Below, one piece after another: positions 18,000-26,419 of a DNA stretch of 64,000 bases (position 1 is the stretch's first letter; each line of letters opens with the position of its first letter). A program made the translations under genes and the position numbers. The notes under the pieces are model-generated. The model did no database searches. It was not told the origin of the DNA and saw nothing but the letters and a program-made list of their open reading frames with translations. Location: the NCBI RefSeq assembly GCF_039538765.1, contig NZ_BAABCJ010000005.1, positions 310,001 through 374,000 of the forward strand, read 5' to 3'. This stretch comes from Zhihengliuella alba (lineage in GTDB: Bacteria > Actinomycetota > Actinomycetes > Actinomycetales > Micrococcaceae).

Positions 18000-18264
18000 G
18001 GGGATCTCCGGTCCCTCCGGCGTCGGCCCGCACCGCTCGGGACAGAACTCCTCCTCCACAGCCAGCGGCGCACCTTCCGGCGTCCACAGCCCCACTGAGG
18101 GACGCGCGGAGCTTCGGGCCGGATCGCTAGCGTCGTCGTCACAGGAATGCGCAGCGCCGAATGGCCGCGGGGTCGCCGCGTTCGGGTGGCGGTGCCGGGC
18201 GGCGGCGCCCGGCGGCGGGCCGCCGTCGGGCACGGTGCGGGCGCGAATCGGGGAGGAGCGGGGC
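18000..18264. other. 265-bp gap before the WXG-like gene
   Basis: No gene is seen. A TAGCGT sequence at about 18128-18133 resembles an actinobacterial -10 box. A self-complementary CCTAGG...CCTAGG stretch lies at the end of ulaA (about 17988-18000). Confidence 0.3.
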
Positions 18265-18603
18265 ATGTGGGTGGCAGCGGACGAGTGGGCTCGGATCATC
18301 GTGCAGGCTGAGGTGGCGATGGACCGCTTGGGGGAGGCCCAGCGCGCCCTGTCGCACGTGCTCGACGAGACGCAATGGAACTCGATCGCGGGACGGGCGT
18401 TCCAGGAGACGGTGCGGAACATGGCGGTCGAGGCGCAGAGCCTGTCCTGGATGATCGCCGACCAGCGCAACGACGCGGTGCCACTCCAGGCGCGTTCCGA
18501 GGAGCGCGCCCTCGAGCAGGCAGCAGAGCACGCAGTCGAGCGTGGTCGCCCTCTGGAGGCCGAGCGCATCGCGCGCATCGGCACCCGGCACGGCGCCCTG
18601 TGA
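18265..18603 (+). CDS. Small helical WXG100-like protein
   Basis: 112-aa protein predicted to be almost all helical with a central turn: QWNSIAGRAFQETVRNM (residues about 38-54) resembles the W-x-G/A-x-A-x-x-F turn of WXG100 proteins. GGGAGGAG at 18251-18258 precedes the ATG at 18265. The hydrolase gene follows after 13 bp, so they form an operon. WXG100 proteins are partners or substrates of type VII (ESX) secretion; no secretion gene is in the window. The assignment is structural inference and not a firm family hit. Confidence 0.5.
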   Translation: MWVAADEWARIIVQAEVAMDRLGEAQRALSHVLDETQWNSIAGRAFQETVRNMAVEAQSLSWMIADQRNDAVPLQARSEERALEQAAEHAVERGRPLEAERIARIGTRHGAL

Positions 18604-18616
18604 TGGGAGACCTGCC

Positions 18617-20146
18617 ATGACGGACCTGATCATCCGCGGCGGGAGCCGCGGCGACAACCCGGCCGCCGTCGTCTCCTACTCGAAGCACGAACTCCAGCAG
18701 GCGCAACAGCTGCTGGGCGTCGTCGTCGGCCACCTGGACGCGGCCGCGGACGCACTCGGAGAGGCGTACCGGGCCGCGCAGGGCCTCCATGGATTCGACG
18801 CCATGATCTCCTCAGAGCTGTCCGGCCGACTGTCCGGCACGCTCACGCGACTGCGCTACCTCCAGTCGGATGTCGGGTCGCTGATCCCGCTCCTCGCGCT
18901 CGCGGAGGGCCACTACGACCAGACGGAGTGGGAGATCAACAACGACGTGGTGGTCTCCCGGGACCAGCTGGAGGGCCTGCTGGTCAGCTATGTGCTCGAA
19001 TCCGCCGGCCCGTACCCGTCGGGTCGGCTCGCCCGGGACCTCGCCAACCACTGGCCGGTCTACCTGACGGCGACGCTCACGCTGCGGCTCGGGCGGACCG
19101 GGGCCACCGCCGGCCGCGGCGAGATCTTCGAGCGGATGAGCGGACTCACCCGGGACGAGGAGCACGGGGGCGTCGCCTCGCCGTCCCCGACGGAGCGATT
19201 CGCCCGGGCCCTCGATTGGGGCGCCCAGATCGGTCGGCAGACTGCGCGCGTCGAAGTCGCTGGGATCCACGAGATAGAAGGGGCGGCAGCCGGCACCGAG
19301 GGCGGTACAGCGAAGGAGACGAAGCCCGGGAGCATCCAGGCCATGCTCGCGAACCAGGATGCGGCGGACGAGAGGCGCAGCGGGCCCGGCGCCATCGCCG
19401 TCTCCAGCACGGAGACCGCTTCCGGCACCGTGCACACGGTGAGCCTGCCGGGAACGCAGACCGGGGACGGCAACGCGTCGGAGGAGAACCCATGGGGCAC
19501 CGGCGGTCTGGTCGACGGACTCACCGGGGACAGCCGGCACGCGACCGCCGCCGTCCTCGAGGCACTGCAGGGCGTCGGCGCCGCTCCCGGGGACCGGGTG
19601 GTCCTGACCGGCTACAGCCAGGGCGGCATCCACGCGGCCAACATCGCCGCGAATGAACTGTTCCAGCAGCAGTACGACGTCGCCGGGGTCCTGACCTTCG
19701 GGGCGCCGGTGGGGGCGACCGATGTTCCGGACGACGCGTACGCACTGCACTTCCAGCACGCGCACGATGCCGTTCCCGGCGCCACGGGCGAGTTGACGGA
19801 GACGTCCTACAACCAACTCGTCGTCAGCTCCGTGGAGTACGCCCCCGGCCAGTCGCCGGGCGTCGACGCGGACTCGATCCTCAGCGACGCCCACGCACTG
19901 GAGAACTACAGGCACTTGGCGTTGACCGGCGCGCTCTCGGACGATCCGGATCTCCAACGCGTCTACGGCGGGCTGGCCGGCATCTACGCGGGAGCGACGT
20001 CCACGCGCAGGTACAGCGTCAGGCTGCGCCGGGACACCGGAGCCGTCGGGCCCCGGACGGCGAAGGGCGGCGGACGGGAGGAACCGGCGGGAGGCGCGGC
20101 GGGGGAGCGCTCACGGCGTCCCGCTAGTCGCGGCGGTCGGGGATGA
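18617..20146 (+). CDS. Alpha/beta hydrolase (lipase/esterase-like) with helical N-terminal domain
   Basis: 509-aa protein. Residues 1-130 are helical (QQAQQLLGVVVGHLDAAADA onward) and resemble WXG/LXG-type targeting regions. After a variable linker, an alpha/beta-hydrolase domain begins at about residue 270; its nucleophile elbow is GYSQGG (serine near residue 335), followed by VAGVLTFGAPVGATDVP and HFQHAHDAVPG, which may hold the catalytic Asp. The C-terminal 40 residues are Arg/Gly-rich. No signal peptide is visible, consistent with type VII-style export together with the upstream protein. Its 3' end overlaps the convergent holin-like gene by 23 bp. Confidence 0.65.
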   Translation: MTDLIIRGGSRGDNPAAVVSYSKHELQQAQQLLGVVVGHLDAAADALGEAYRAAQGLHGFDAMISSELSGRLSGTLTRLRYLQSDVGSLIPLLALAEGHYDQTEWEINNDVVVSRDQLEGLLVSYVLESAGPYPSGRLARDLANHWPVYLTATLTLRLGRTGATAGRGEIFERMSGLTRDEEHGGVASPSPTERFARALDWGAQIGRQTARVEVAGIHEIEGAAAGTEGGTAKETKPGSIQAMLANQDAADERRSGPGAIAVSSTETASGTVHTVSLPGTQTGDGNASEENPWGTGGLVDGLTGDSRHATAAVLEALQGVGAAPGDRVVLTGYSQGGIHAANIAANELFQQQYDVAGVLTFGAPVGATDVPDDAYALHFQHAHDAVPGATGELTETSYNQLVVSSVEYAPGQSPGVDADSILSDAHALENYRHLALTGALSDDPDLQRVYGGLAGIYAGATSTRRYSVRLRRDTGAVGPRTAKGGGREEPAGGAAGERSRRPASRGGRG

Positions 20147-20531
20147 CCCAGCCGAGCAGGGCGGACACGATCGCGACGATGATCGAGCCGAGGATCGCAT
20201 CCCAGAAGAACGAGTCGATCCTCAGCGTCATCGGGGTGTACTGGGTGATCCAGGCGGTCAGGGCCAGCATGCCCGCGTTGATGATGATCGCGAACAGGCC
20301 CAGGGTGAGGCAGGTGATCGGCAGTGACAGGAAGCTCAGCACGGGTTTGACCACGGCGTTCACGAGACCGAAGACGAGGCCGATCAGCACGTACGCCAGC
20401 ACGACGTCGGCGGTCTCGTTGCCGGTGGCCGGGCCCCCGCTGCCCGAGGTCACCGAGATCCCGGGCAGCAGCCAGGCCGCCGCCGCCAGGGCGAGCGCAT
20501 TCACCAGGACACGGACGATGAAACCGAACAT
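20124..20531 (-). CDS. Phage-holin-4 superfamily membrane protein (chromosomal type)
   Basis: 135-aa membrane protein with four hydrophobic segments (residues about 5-24, 45-68, 72-94 and 110-130). LIGLVFGLVNAVVKPVLSFLSLPITCLTLGLF is the family hallmark around residues 50-80. Despite the name, this family is a common chromosomal membrane protein and no phage genes surround it. The start is ATG 20531. Function unknown. Confidence 0.8.
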   Translation of the reverse strand: MFGFIVRVLVNALALAAAAWLLPGISVTSGSGGPATGNETADVVLAYVLIGLVFGLVNAVVKPVLSFLSLPITCLTLGLFAIIINAGMLALTAWITQYTPMTLRIDSFFWDAILGSIIVAIVSALLGWVIPDRRD

Positions 20532-20580
20532 GGGATCAGTCTTGCACGCCGGTCCCGCTCCCGTCCCTACCCGGCGGCCG

Positions 20581-22152
20581 CTACACGCCGACCGGATCCG
20601 CCGCCGCCGACCGCAGGACCGTCTCGATCCGCTCCCGGCAGCCCCCGCAGCCCGTCCCGGCACGGCAGGCCCGCCCGACCTCCTCGACCGTGGAGCAGCC
20701 GGCCTCCAGTGCGGCAGAGACCTGGCCGTGCGTCGCGCCGCTGCACCGGCACAGGACCTCGTCCGGCCCCGGCTGGGCGGCAGGAACCGAGGCCACGTCG
20801 TCGAGCCGGAAGAGGGTGGTCCGGTCTGCCGGCAGCTCGCGCCGACGCTCGTAGAGGAGGACGAGCTCCGCCGCGGTCCGCGGCAGGCCGAGGGCCACGA
20901 AGCCCGTCAGCACCCCGTTCACCGTGACCATCTTGCAGTACGCCCCGCGCTGCGGATCGGCCCACGTGGAGACGCGCGCTCCGCCGGCGTCCCACAGGCC
21001 GGGCGAGACATCGCCGGCAGAGGAGAACTCGAGGCCCCGCGCCTTGAGCAGGATGGCGCCGGGCTGCTCGGCGGGCAGGGCCCGCACGGGCTCGTGCCCG
21101 GCGGCCGCGGCCTCCAGTGGCGACGTGACCTGATGCCGGGACAGGTATGCCGCCAGCCATTCGGCCTGCGCCCACCCCTGACCGATGAGGCCGGACGGGC
21201 GCTCGCCGGCGACCGCGGCGCAGTCGCCGATCGCGAAGACGCGGTCCTCGGTGTCCGCGCGGAGCCGCTCGTCCACGTGGATGCCGTCGCCGACGGTGAG
21301 CCCGCAGCCCGCGGCCAGCTCGTCGCGGGCCCGCACCCCCACGGAGATCACCAGCAGATCGCCCGGGACCAGGGTGCCCTCGGACAGCTCCAGGGCGGCG
21401 AAGGCCTCCGCCTCCTGCCGGACCGCCACCGCGCGCGCGTCGGAGACGAGCTCCACGCCGGCGTCGCACAGCCGGCGGGCGAGGAGGCGGCCGGCGTCGT
21501 CGTCGACGTTGCGAGCGAGGGGGTGGGGGCCGTGGTGGACCAGGACCGCGTGCCCCCCGTGCTCCTGCACCAGCAGCGCGGCCTCCACGCCCAGGACGCC
21601 GCCGCCGAGGATCACCACGCGGCCGCCGTCGGCGACGACGCGCCGCAGGGCCTCGGCGTCCCGGAGGTCGCGCAGGGCCGTGACGCCCCGCGGCAGGCGC
21701 GGCTCCGCATGCGGCGCGAAGTCCAGGCCGCGCAGCGTCGGCAGGGTGGGCCGGGCGCCGGTGGCGAAGACGAGACGGTCGTACGGCACGGGGTCCCCGT
21801 CCTCGAGCAGGACCGCCCGGCGGGAGCGGTCCACCCGGCGCACGGCCACCCCGAGGCGGACGTCGACGCCGACGGCGCGCAGTGAGTCCGCGTCGGCGAG
21901 CGCGATCGACTCGGCGGTGGCCCTCCCGACCGCGACCTCGGCGACGAGGACCCGGTTGTAGGCGGCGCGCGGCTCGGCGCCGAGGACGGTCACGGCCAGG
22001 GTGCCCGCCGCGACGGCGGGCAGGAGGTCCTCGACGAGCCGCGCGGCGACGGGGCCGAACCCGACGACCACCACGCGCTCCGGCCGGTCCGCGTCCGGTG
22101 CGCCAGCGCCCAGCATGCTCATGCCTGCTCTGCAGTGATCCGGTGCGCTCAT
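20581..22152 (-). CDS. NasC-like FAD/NAD(P)-dependent electron-transfer subunit with [2Fe-2S] domain
   Basis: 523-aa flavoprotein that would pass electrons from NAD(P)H to assimilatory nitrate reductase. Residues about 28-320 form a two-dinucleotide-fold reductase (VVVVGFGPVAARL; GGRVVILGGGVLGVEAALL; RVFAIGDCAA). A rubredoxin-reductase-like C-domain and then a BFD-type iron-sulfur domain follow, with ligands in VLCRCSG and CRAGTGCGGC. It lacks the siroheme/nitrite-reductase half of NirB, so it fits NasC or NasB-type electron transfer. The ATG at 22152 overlaps the nasA stop (ATGA) and has GGAAGGAG before it. Last gene of narK-nasA-nasC. Confidence 0.83.
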   Translation of the reverse strand: MSAPDHCRAGMSMLGAGAPDADRPERVVVVGFGPVAARLVEDLLPAVAAGTLAVTVLGAEPRAAYNRVLVAEVAVGRATAESIALADADSLRAVGVDVRLGVAVRRVDRSRRAVLLEDGDPVPYDRLVFATGARPTLPTLRGLDFAPHAEPRLPRGVTALRDLRDAEALRRVVADGGRVVILGGGVLGVEAALLVQEHGGHAVLVHHGPHPLARNVDDDAGRLLARRLCDAGVELVSDARAVAVRQEAEAFAALELSEGTLVPGDLLVISVGVRARDELAAGCGLTVGDGIHVDERLRADTEDRVFAIGDCAAVAGERPSGLIGQGWAQAEWLAAYLSRHQVTSPLEAAAAGHEPVRALPAEQPGAILLKARGLEFSSAGDVSPGLWDAGGARVSTWADPQRGAYCKMVTVNGVLTGFVALGLPRTAAELVLLYERRRELPADRTTLFRLDDVASVPAAQPGPDEVLCRCSGATHGQVSAALEAGCSTVEEVGRACRAGTGCGGCRERIETVLRSAAADPVGV

Positions 22153-24638
22153 CTGGAGGCTCCTTCCGGTAGCGCGGTATCGGCCCGGCCGGGCCCGGCC
22201 GGGACGAGATCTGGCTCCGACGGCTCCTCCACCCGGGCCACGCGCACGCGCGCGTTCTTGAAGGCCGGCATGGAGCTCACCGGATCCGTCACCCCCGTGA
22301 CGAGCCGGTTCACGCTGCCCAGGCCGGCGAAATGGAACGGCACGAAGACGCAGTCGGTGCGGACCGCCGTGCTCAGCTCGGCGCGGACGACGGCGGTGCC
22401 CTGCCGGTTCTCCAGCCGCACCCAGTCCCCGTCGGCGATCCCGAGCCGGGATGCCGCGGCCGGGTGCAGCTCGGCCCGCGCCTCGGGCTGCGCCGCGGCG
22501 AGAGCGGCCGTGCGCCGGGTCTGCGCACCGGACTGGTAGTGCTCCAGCAGGCGCCCGGTGAGCAGCGTCAGGTCCAGGCCATACGGACTCTCGGAACCCA
22601 CTGTGCGGCCAGTGCGGCCCGTGCGGCCCGTGCGGTCCGCGGGGGCCGGGGCGACGGCCCGGCCCCGCAGGCCCGCGGCGTCGCCGGTCGGCGGGGGGCC
22701 GGGACGCACGGGCACGAGCCGGGCCCGCCCGTCCGGATGGGCGAACCGGTCCAGGAACAGGCGCGGTGTGCCGAGGGAGCCGTCGTCGTTCTGCGGCGCC
22801 CCGGCAGGGCAGGGCCAGTAGACGCCCGTGCCGCCGGCCGGTCCCGTGCCCTGCCCCCGGTTGGAGCCGGTGCCGGTGCCGGTGCCGATCCCGGCGGCTG
22901 TCCCCACGGCGGACCCCGTGGCGGAGGCTGGCACGATGCCCTCGGCGGCGTCGAGGAGCGCGTGCGAGATACCCGAGTAGTCGGCGAGTCCGCCGGCGGA
23001 GGCCGCGGCGAGCTCGTCGAAGACCTCCGACGCGACGGTCGGGTACGTGCCCGGCGCGTCGAGCCGGCGGGCGAGCTCGGCCATGATCCACAGCTCGTCG
23101 CGGGCCCCTGGCGGGCCGTCCAGGGCACGGCGGCGGCGCAGCAGCCGGCCCTCGAGGCTCGTCAGGGTGCCCTCCTCCTCGGCCCACTGGAGGACCGGCA
23201 GGACCACGTCCGCCTCGGCCGCGGTCTCCGACATGAAGAAGTCGGCCACCACCAGGAAGTCGAGGGCCCGCAGACCGGCGAGGACGCGGCCGGCGTCCGG
23301 CGCGGAGACGACCACGTTGGAGCCGTGCACCAGGAGCATGCGAGGACCGGGTCCGCCGTCGGGCAGTGTCCCGCCGAGTGCGTGGAGCAGCTGCGCCGCT
23401 GGAACGCCCGCCCCCGGGATCGCGTCGGGCTCGACGCCCCAGACGCGGGCGACGTGCGCGCGGTGCTCCTGGTCGTCGATCCTCCGGTACCCGGGCAGCT
23501 GGTCCGACTTCTGCCCGTGCTCCCGTCCGCCCTGCCCGTTGCCCTGGCCCGTCAGCGTGCCGAAGCCGCCGGCCGGCGTGCCGGGCAGCCCGAGCAGGAG
23601 CGCCAGGTTGATCGCGGCCGTGGCGGTGTCCGTCCCGTTCGCGTGCTGCTCCACCCCGCGGCCGGTCAGCACGAAGACCCTGCCCGGCTCCCGGCCCGCG
23701 GCGAGGGCAGCGCGGGCACGCCGGGCCGCGTCCGCGAGCCGGTGCGCCGCCCGGCGGATCGACTCGGCCGGCACGCCGGTGGCCTGCTCGGCCCGCCGCG
23801 GCCACCATCCGGCCAGCGTCCGGCGGAGCTGCTCCAGTCCGGTGGTCCGCGCGGCCAGGTAGTCCGTGTCCGCGAGCTGCTCGAAGAGCACCACGTGCGC
23901 CAGCCCGAGCAGCAGCTCCAGGTCCGTGCCCGGCGCGGGCTGCAGGTGCAGGCCCGCGCCGTCGTCCGTCAGCCGGGCCGTGGCCGAGGCGCGTGGATCG
24001 ACGACGATCAGCCCGCCTGCGCGGCGGGCCGGCTCCAGGTGCTGCAGGAACGGCGGCATCGTGTCCGCGACGTTGGAGCCGAGCAGCAGCACCGCGTCCG
24101 CGGCCTGCAGGTCGGTCAGCGGGAACGGCAGCCCGCGGTCGAGTCCGAAGCTGCGGTTGCCGGCCGCCGCCGCCGAGGACATGCAGAAGCGCCCGTTGTA
24201 GTCGATGAGCCGTGTGCGCAGGGCCAGCCGGGCGAACTTCCCGAGCTGGTACGCCTTCTCGTTGGTCAGCCCGCCGGCGCCGAAGACCGCCACGGCGTCG
24301 GGTCCGTGCTCGGCGCGCAGGCCGCGGACCCGCGCGGCGATCAGATCCAGCACGTCGTCCCAGGGCGCCTCCTCGAAGCGCCCGTCGGGGCCCCGGAGCA
24401 GGGGAGCGGTGATGCGCTCGCCCGAGTCGAGCAGCTCGGCCGCCGAGAACCCCTTGCGGCACAGGCGCCCCGTGCTGGTCGGGAAGTCCCGGCCCTCGAC
24501 CGTGGCGCCACGCGGGGTGCCGGCCGCCCCGACGGCGGCGGGCGTGATGGTCATGGCGCACTGCAGGGCGCAGTACGGGCAGTGCGACGCCGTCCCGCCG
24601 GCGCCGCCGGACGGCCCGGTCCGCGGGGTCCCCGCCAC
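22149..24638 (-). CDS. nasA: Assimilatory nitrate reductase catalytic subunit (molybdopterin oxidoreductase)
   Basis: Reduces nitrate to nitrite in the cytoplasm using a bis-MGD molybdenum cofactor and one [4Fe-4S] cluster. Cluster ligands are C20, C23, C27 (HCPYCALQC) and C60 (RLCRKG). Molybdopterin-domain motifs include YNGRFCMSSAAAAGNRSFG, LLLGSNVADTMPPFL and the C-terminal dinucleotide-binding barrel with GVTDPVSSMPAFKNARV. Length 829 aa is normal for NasA. GTG start at 24638, one base after the narK stop. Two low-complexity insertions stand out, at about residues 577-590 (Gly/Thr repeats) and about 669-678 (TGR repeats); both sit in a loop before the C-terminal barrel. Confidence 0.88.
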   Translation of the reverse strand: MAGTPRTGPSGGAGGTASHCPYCALQCAMTITPAAVGAAGTPRGATVEGRDFPTSTGRLCRKGFSAAELLDSGERITAPLLRGPDGRFEEAPWDDVLDLIAARVRGLRAEHGPDAVAVFGAGGLTNEKAYQLGKFARLALRTRLIDYNGRFCMSSAAAAGNRSFGLDRGLPFPLTDLQAADAVLLLGSNVADTMPPFLQHLEPARRAGGLIVVDPRASATARLTDDGAGLHLQPAPGTDLELLLGLAHVVLFEQLADTDYLAARTTGLEQLRRTLAGWWPRRAEQATGVPAESIRRAAHRLADAARRARAALAAGREPGRVFVLTGRGVEQHANGTDTATAAINLALLLGLPGTPAGGFGTLTGQGNGQGGREHGQKSDQLPGYRRIDDQEHRAHVARVWGVEPDAIPGAGVPAAQLLHALGGTLPDGGPGPRMLLVHGSNVVVSAPDAGRVLAGLRALDFLVVADFFMSETAAEADVVLPVLQWAEEEGTLTSLEGRLLRRRRALDGPPGARDELWIMAELARRLDAPGTYPTVASEVFDELAAASAGGLADYSGISHALLDAAEGIVPASATGSAVGTAAGIGTGTGTGSNRGQGTGPAGGTGVYWPCPAGAPQNDDGSLGTPRLFLDRFAHPDGRARLVPVRPGPPPTGDAAGLRGRAVAPAPADRTGRTGRTGRTVGSESPYGLDLTLLTGRLLEHYQSGAQTRRTAALAAAQPEARAELHPAAASRLGIADGDWVRLENRQGTAVVRAELSTAVRTDCVFVPFHFAGLGSVNRLVTGVTDPVSSMPAFKNARVRVARVEEPSEPDLVPAGPGRADTALPEGASR

Positions 24639-24639
24639 G

Positions 24640-26193
24640 TCAGACGCCCTGCCGGGCGAAGGCGGTGCCGGGGCGCAGGTAGCAGAACCAGGCCGTGCCC
24701 ATCATGAGCAGGTAGGCCGCGACGAACCCGACGAACGCCGACGTGTAGGAGCCCGTGGAGGTCGCCGAGTGACCCAGGGCCTGCGGGATCAGGAAGCCGC
24801 CGTAGGCGCCGATCGCCGAGACCAGGCCCAGGGCCGCCGAGGCCTGACGCTCCGGCGAGACGGTCGGCGCTGCCGGGGCGCCGTCGTCCTGCCCTGCGGC
24901 CCGCTCGCCGGGGCCGCGCCTGGCGGCCGCGCGCTCCACCGACCGGAGGGCGAACACGGTGGGGATCATCTTGTAGGTGGAGCCGTTGGCGATGCCGCTG
25001 GCGGTGAACAGGAGCAGGAACAGGCCCAGGAAGAGCCAGAAGCTGCCCAGCGGCAGGGTGAGGACGACGGCGACGGTGATGGCGGCCATGACCGCGAACG
25101 CGGCCACGGTGATCCGGGCGCCGCCGCGGCGGTCTGCCAGCCGTCCGCCGTACGGGCGGGAGAGCGAGCCGACCAGCGGGCCGAGGAACGCCAGGGAGAG
25201 GGAGGCGCCCAGCACGGCGAAGGAGGAGAACTCCGGGAACGTGTCCGCGATGAGCTTCGGGAAGACGGCGGAGAACCCGATGAAGGATCCGAACGTCCCG
25301 ATGTAGAGGAACGCGATGATCCACAGGTGCTTCTCCCGCAGCGCGGCGAGCGCGCCGGAGACGTCGCCCCGGGCGTGGGAGAGGTTGTGCATGTGCCGGC
25401 GGGCGCCGAGAGCGGCGAAGGCGATGAACGGGACCCAGATCCACCCGGCCAGCGGCAGGTTCAGCGCCCCGGCGGCGAAGGCGGTCACGGCGATCGGCAC
25501 CAGCAGCTGCGCGACGGCGGCGCCCAGGTTCCCGCCGGCCGCGTTCAGCCCCAGCGCCCAGCCCTTCTCCCGGGCCGGGTAGAAGTAGGTGATGTTGGCC
25601 ATCGAGGAGGCGAAGTTGCCGCCGCCGAAGCCGGCGCTCGCCGCCAGGGCCACGAGGACCCAGAACGGCGTGGTCGGGTCGGAGACCGCCAGGGCGAGCC
25701 CCACGGCGGGGATCAGCAGCAGCAGTGCGGAGACCACCGTCCAGTTCCGGCCCCCGAACCGGGCCACCATGAACGTGTAGGGGATGCGCAGGGTCGCCCC
25801 GACCAGCGACGGCATGGAGATGAGCAGGAAGATCTGCCCCGTGGTGAGGTCGAAGCCGGCCTCCGGCAGGAACACGGCGACGATCGACCAGAGCTGCCAG
25901 ACCACGAAGCCGAGGAACTCGCAGAGGATGGACCACTTGAGGTTCGTCGCGGCCGTCCGCCGGCCCACGGTCTCCCAGAAGTGCCGGTCCTCGGCGTCCC
26001 AGTTCTCCACCCAGCGCCCCGGGCGCATCGCCAGCTCGGCGTCCGGCCGGGCCGGGCCCGCAGGCCTGATCTGGTCCGCAGCCCGTCCCGCTCCCGCCGG
26101 TCGGGCGGGGGACGGCGTGGTGGCGGCCGCCGCCGCGGCCGGGGCGTCGTGCGGCGTCGGGCCGGACTGGCCGGTGCGTTCCGTCGTGCTCAT
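24640..26193 (-). CDS. narK: Nitrate/nitrite MFS transporter, NarK/NasA family
   Basis: Membrane carrier importing nitrate for assimilation, 517 aa and about 12 helices. It has an unusually long Ala/Pro-rich cytoplasmic N-terminus (about 65 residues). The nitrate signature regions are present: SAGFGGGNFASSMANITYFY (helix 5) and GSFIGFSAVFPKLIAD (helix 7), plus GSTYKMIPTVFALRSVE. A second charged loop near residues 425-450 is longer than usual. The ATG at 26193 has GGAGGTAGCC before it. First gene of the narK-nasA-nasC operon and divergent from the aminotransferase at 26420. Confidence 0.9.
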   Translation of the reverse strand: MSTTERTGQSGPTPHDAPAAAAAATTPSPARPAGAGRAADQIRPAGPARPDAELAMRPGRWVENWDAEDRHFWETVGRRTAATNLKWSILCEFLGFVVWQLWSIVAVFLPEAGFDLTTGQIFLLISMPSLVGATLRIPYTFMVARFGGRNWTVVSALLLLIPAVGLALAVSDPTTPFWVLVALAASAGFGGGNFASSMANITYFYPAREKGWALGLNAAGGNLGAAVAQLLVPIAVTAFAAGALNLPLAGWIWVPFIAFAALGARRHMHNLSHARGDVSGALAALREKHLWIIAFLYIGTFGSFIGFSAVFPKLIADTFPEFSSFAVLGASLSLAFLGPLVGSLSRPYGGRLADRRGGARITVAAFAVMAAITVAVVLTLPLGSFWLFLGLFLLLFTASGIANGSTYKMIPTVFALRSVERAAARRGPGERAAGQDDGAPAAPTVSPERQASAALGLVSAIGAYGGFLIPQALGHSATSTGSYTSAFVGFVAAYLLMMGTAWFCYLRPGTAFARQGV

Positions 26194-26322
26194 GGCTACC
26201 TCCGCGTCAGAATGATGGGCACCAGCCTGCACGGGGGACGTTTCGTCTCCGGTTTCCCTCTGTTGCATCCATTTCAAGGTGGTCTCACCGGCGTCGGCCT
26301 GACCCGTGAGCCGGCGCCGGTG

Positions 26323-26339
26323 CCCTTGCCGCGCAAGGG
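26323..26339. promoter_or_regulatory. Dyad in the narK/aminotransferase divergent region
   Basis: CCCTTGC (26323-26329) and GCAAGGG (26333-26339) form a perfect inverted repeat with a 3-bp spacer, 130 bp upstream of narK. It could bind a regulator of nitrate genes or form part of the aminotransferase promoter; neither is shown. Confidence 0.35.
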
Positions 26340-26407
26340 ATGCAGCCCCGTGCGTGCCGGGCCGGGGCCGCCCGTGGCCGTCATCACAGGCGCTTCGGGG
26401 CGGGCGA

Positions 26408-26413
26408 TACCCT
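26408..26413 (+). promoter_or_regulatory. Candidate -10 element (TACCCT), leaderless start
   Basis: TACCCT ends 6 nt before ATG 26420, placing the transcription start at or next to the start codon. No ribosome site precedes the ATG. Inference from spacing. Confidence 0.3.
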
Positions 26414-26419
26414 GTCTGT

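Noticed and set aside
20124..20531. Prophage signal from the holin-family name
   Set aside because: The family is a common chromosomal membrane protein, and no other phage gene is in the neighbourhood.
20581..24561. 1326-codon open frame on the minus strand suggesting a fused protein
   Set aside because: The first part is out of frame with nasA and is Arg/Gly/Ala-rich; nasA in its own frame has the cluster and cofactor motifs, so no fusion is supported.
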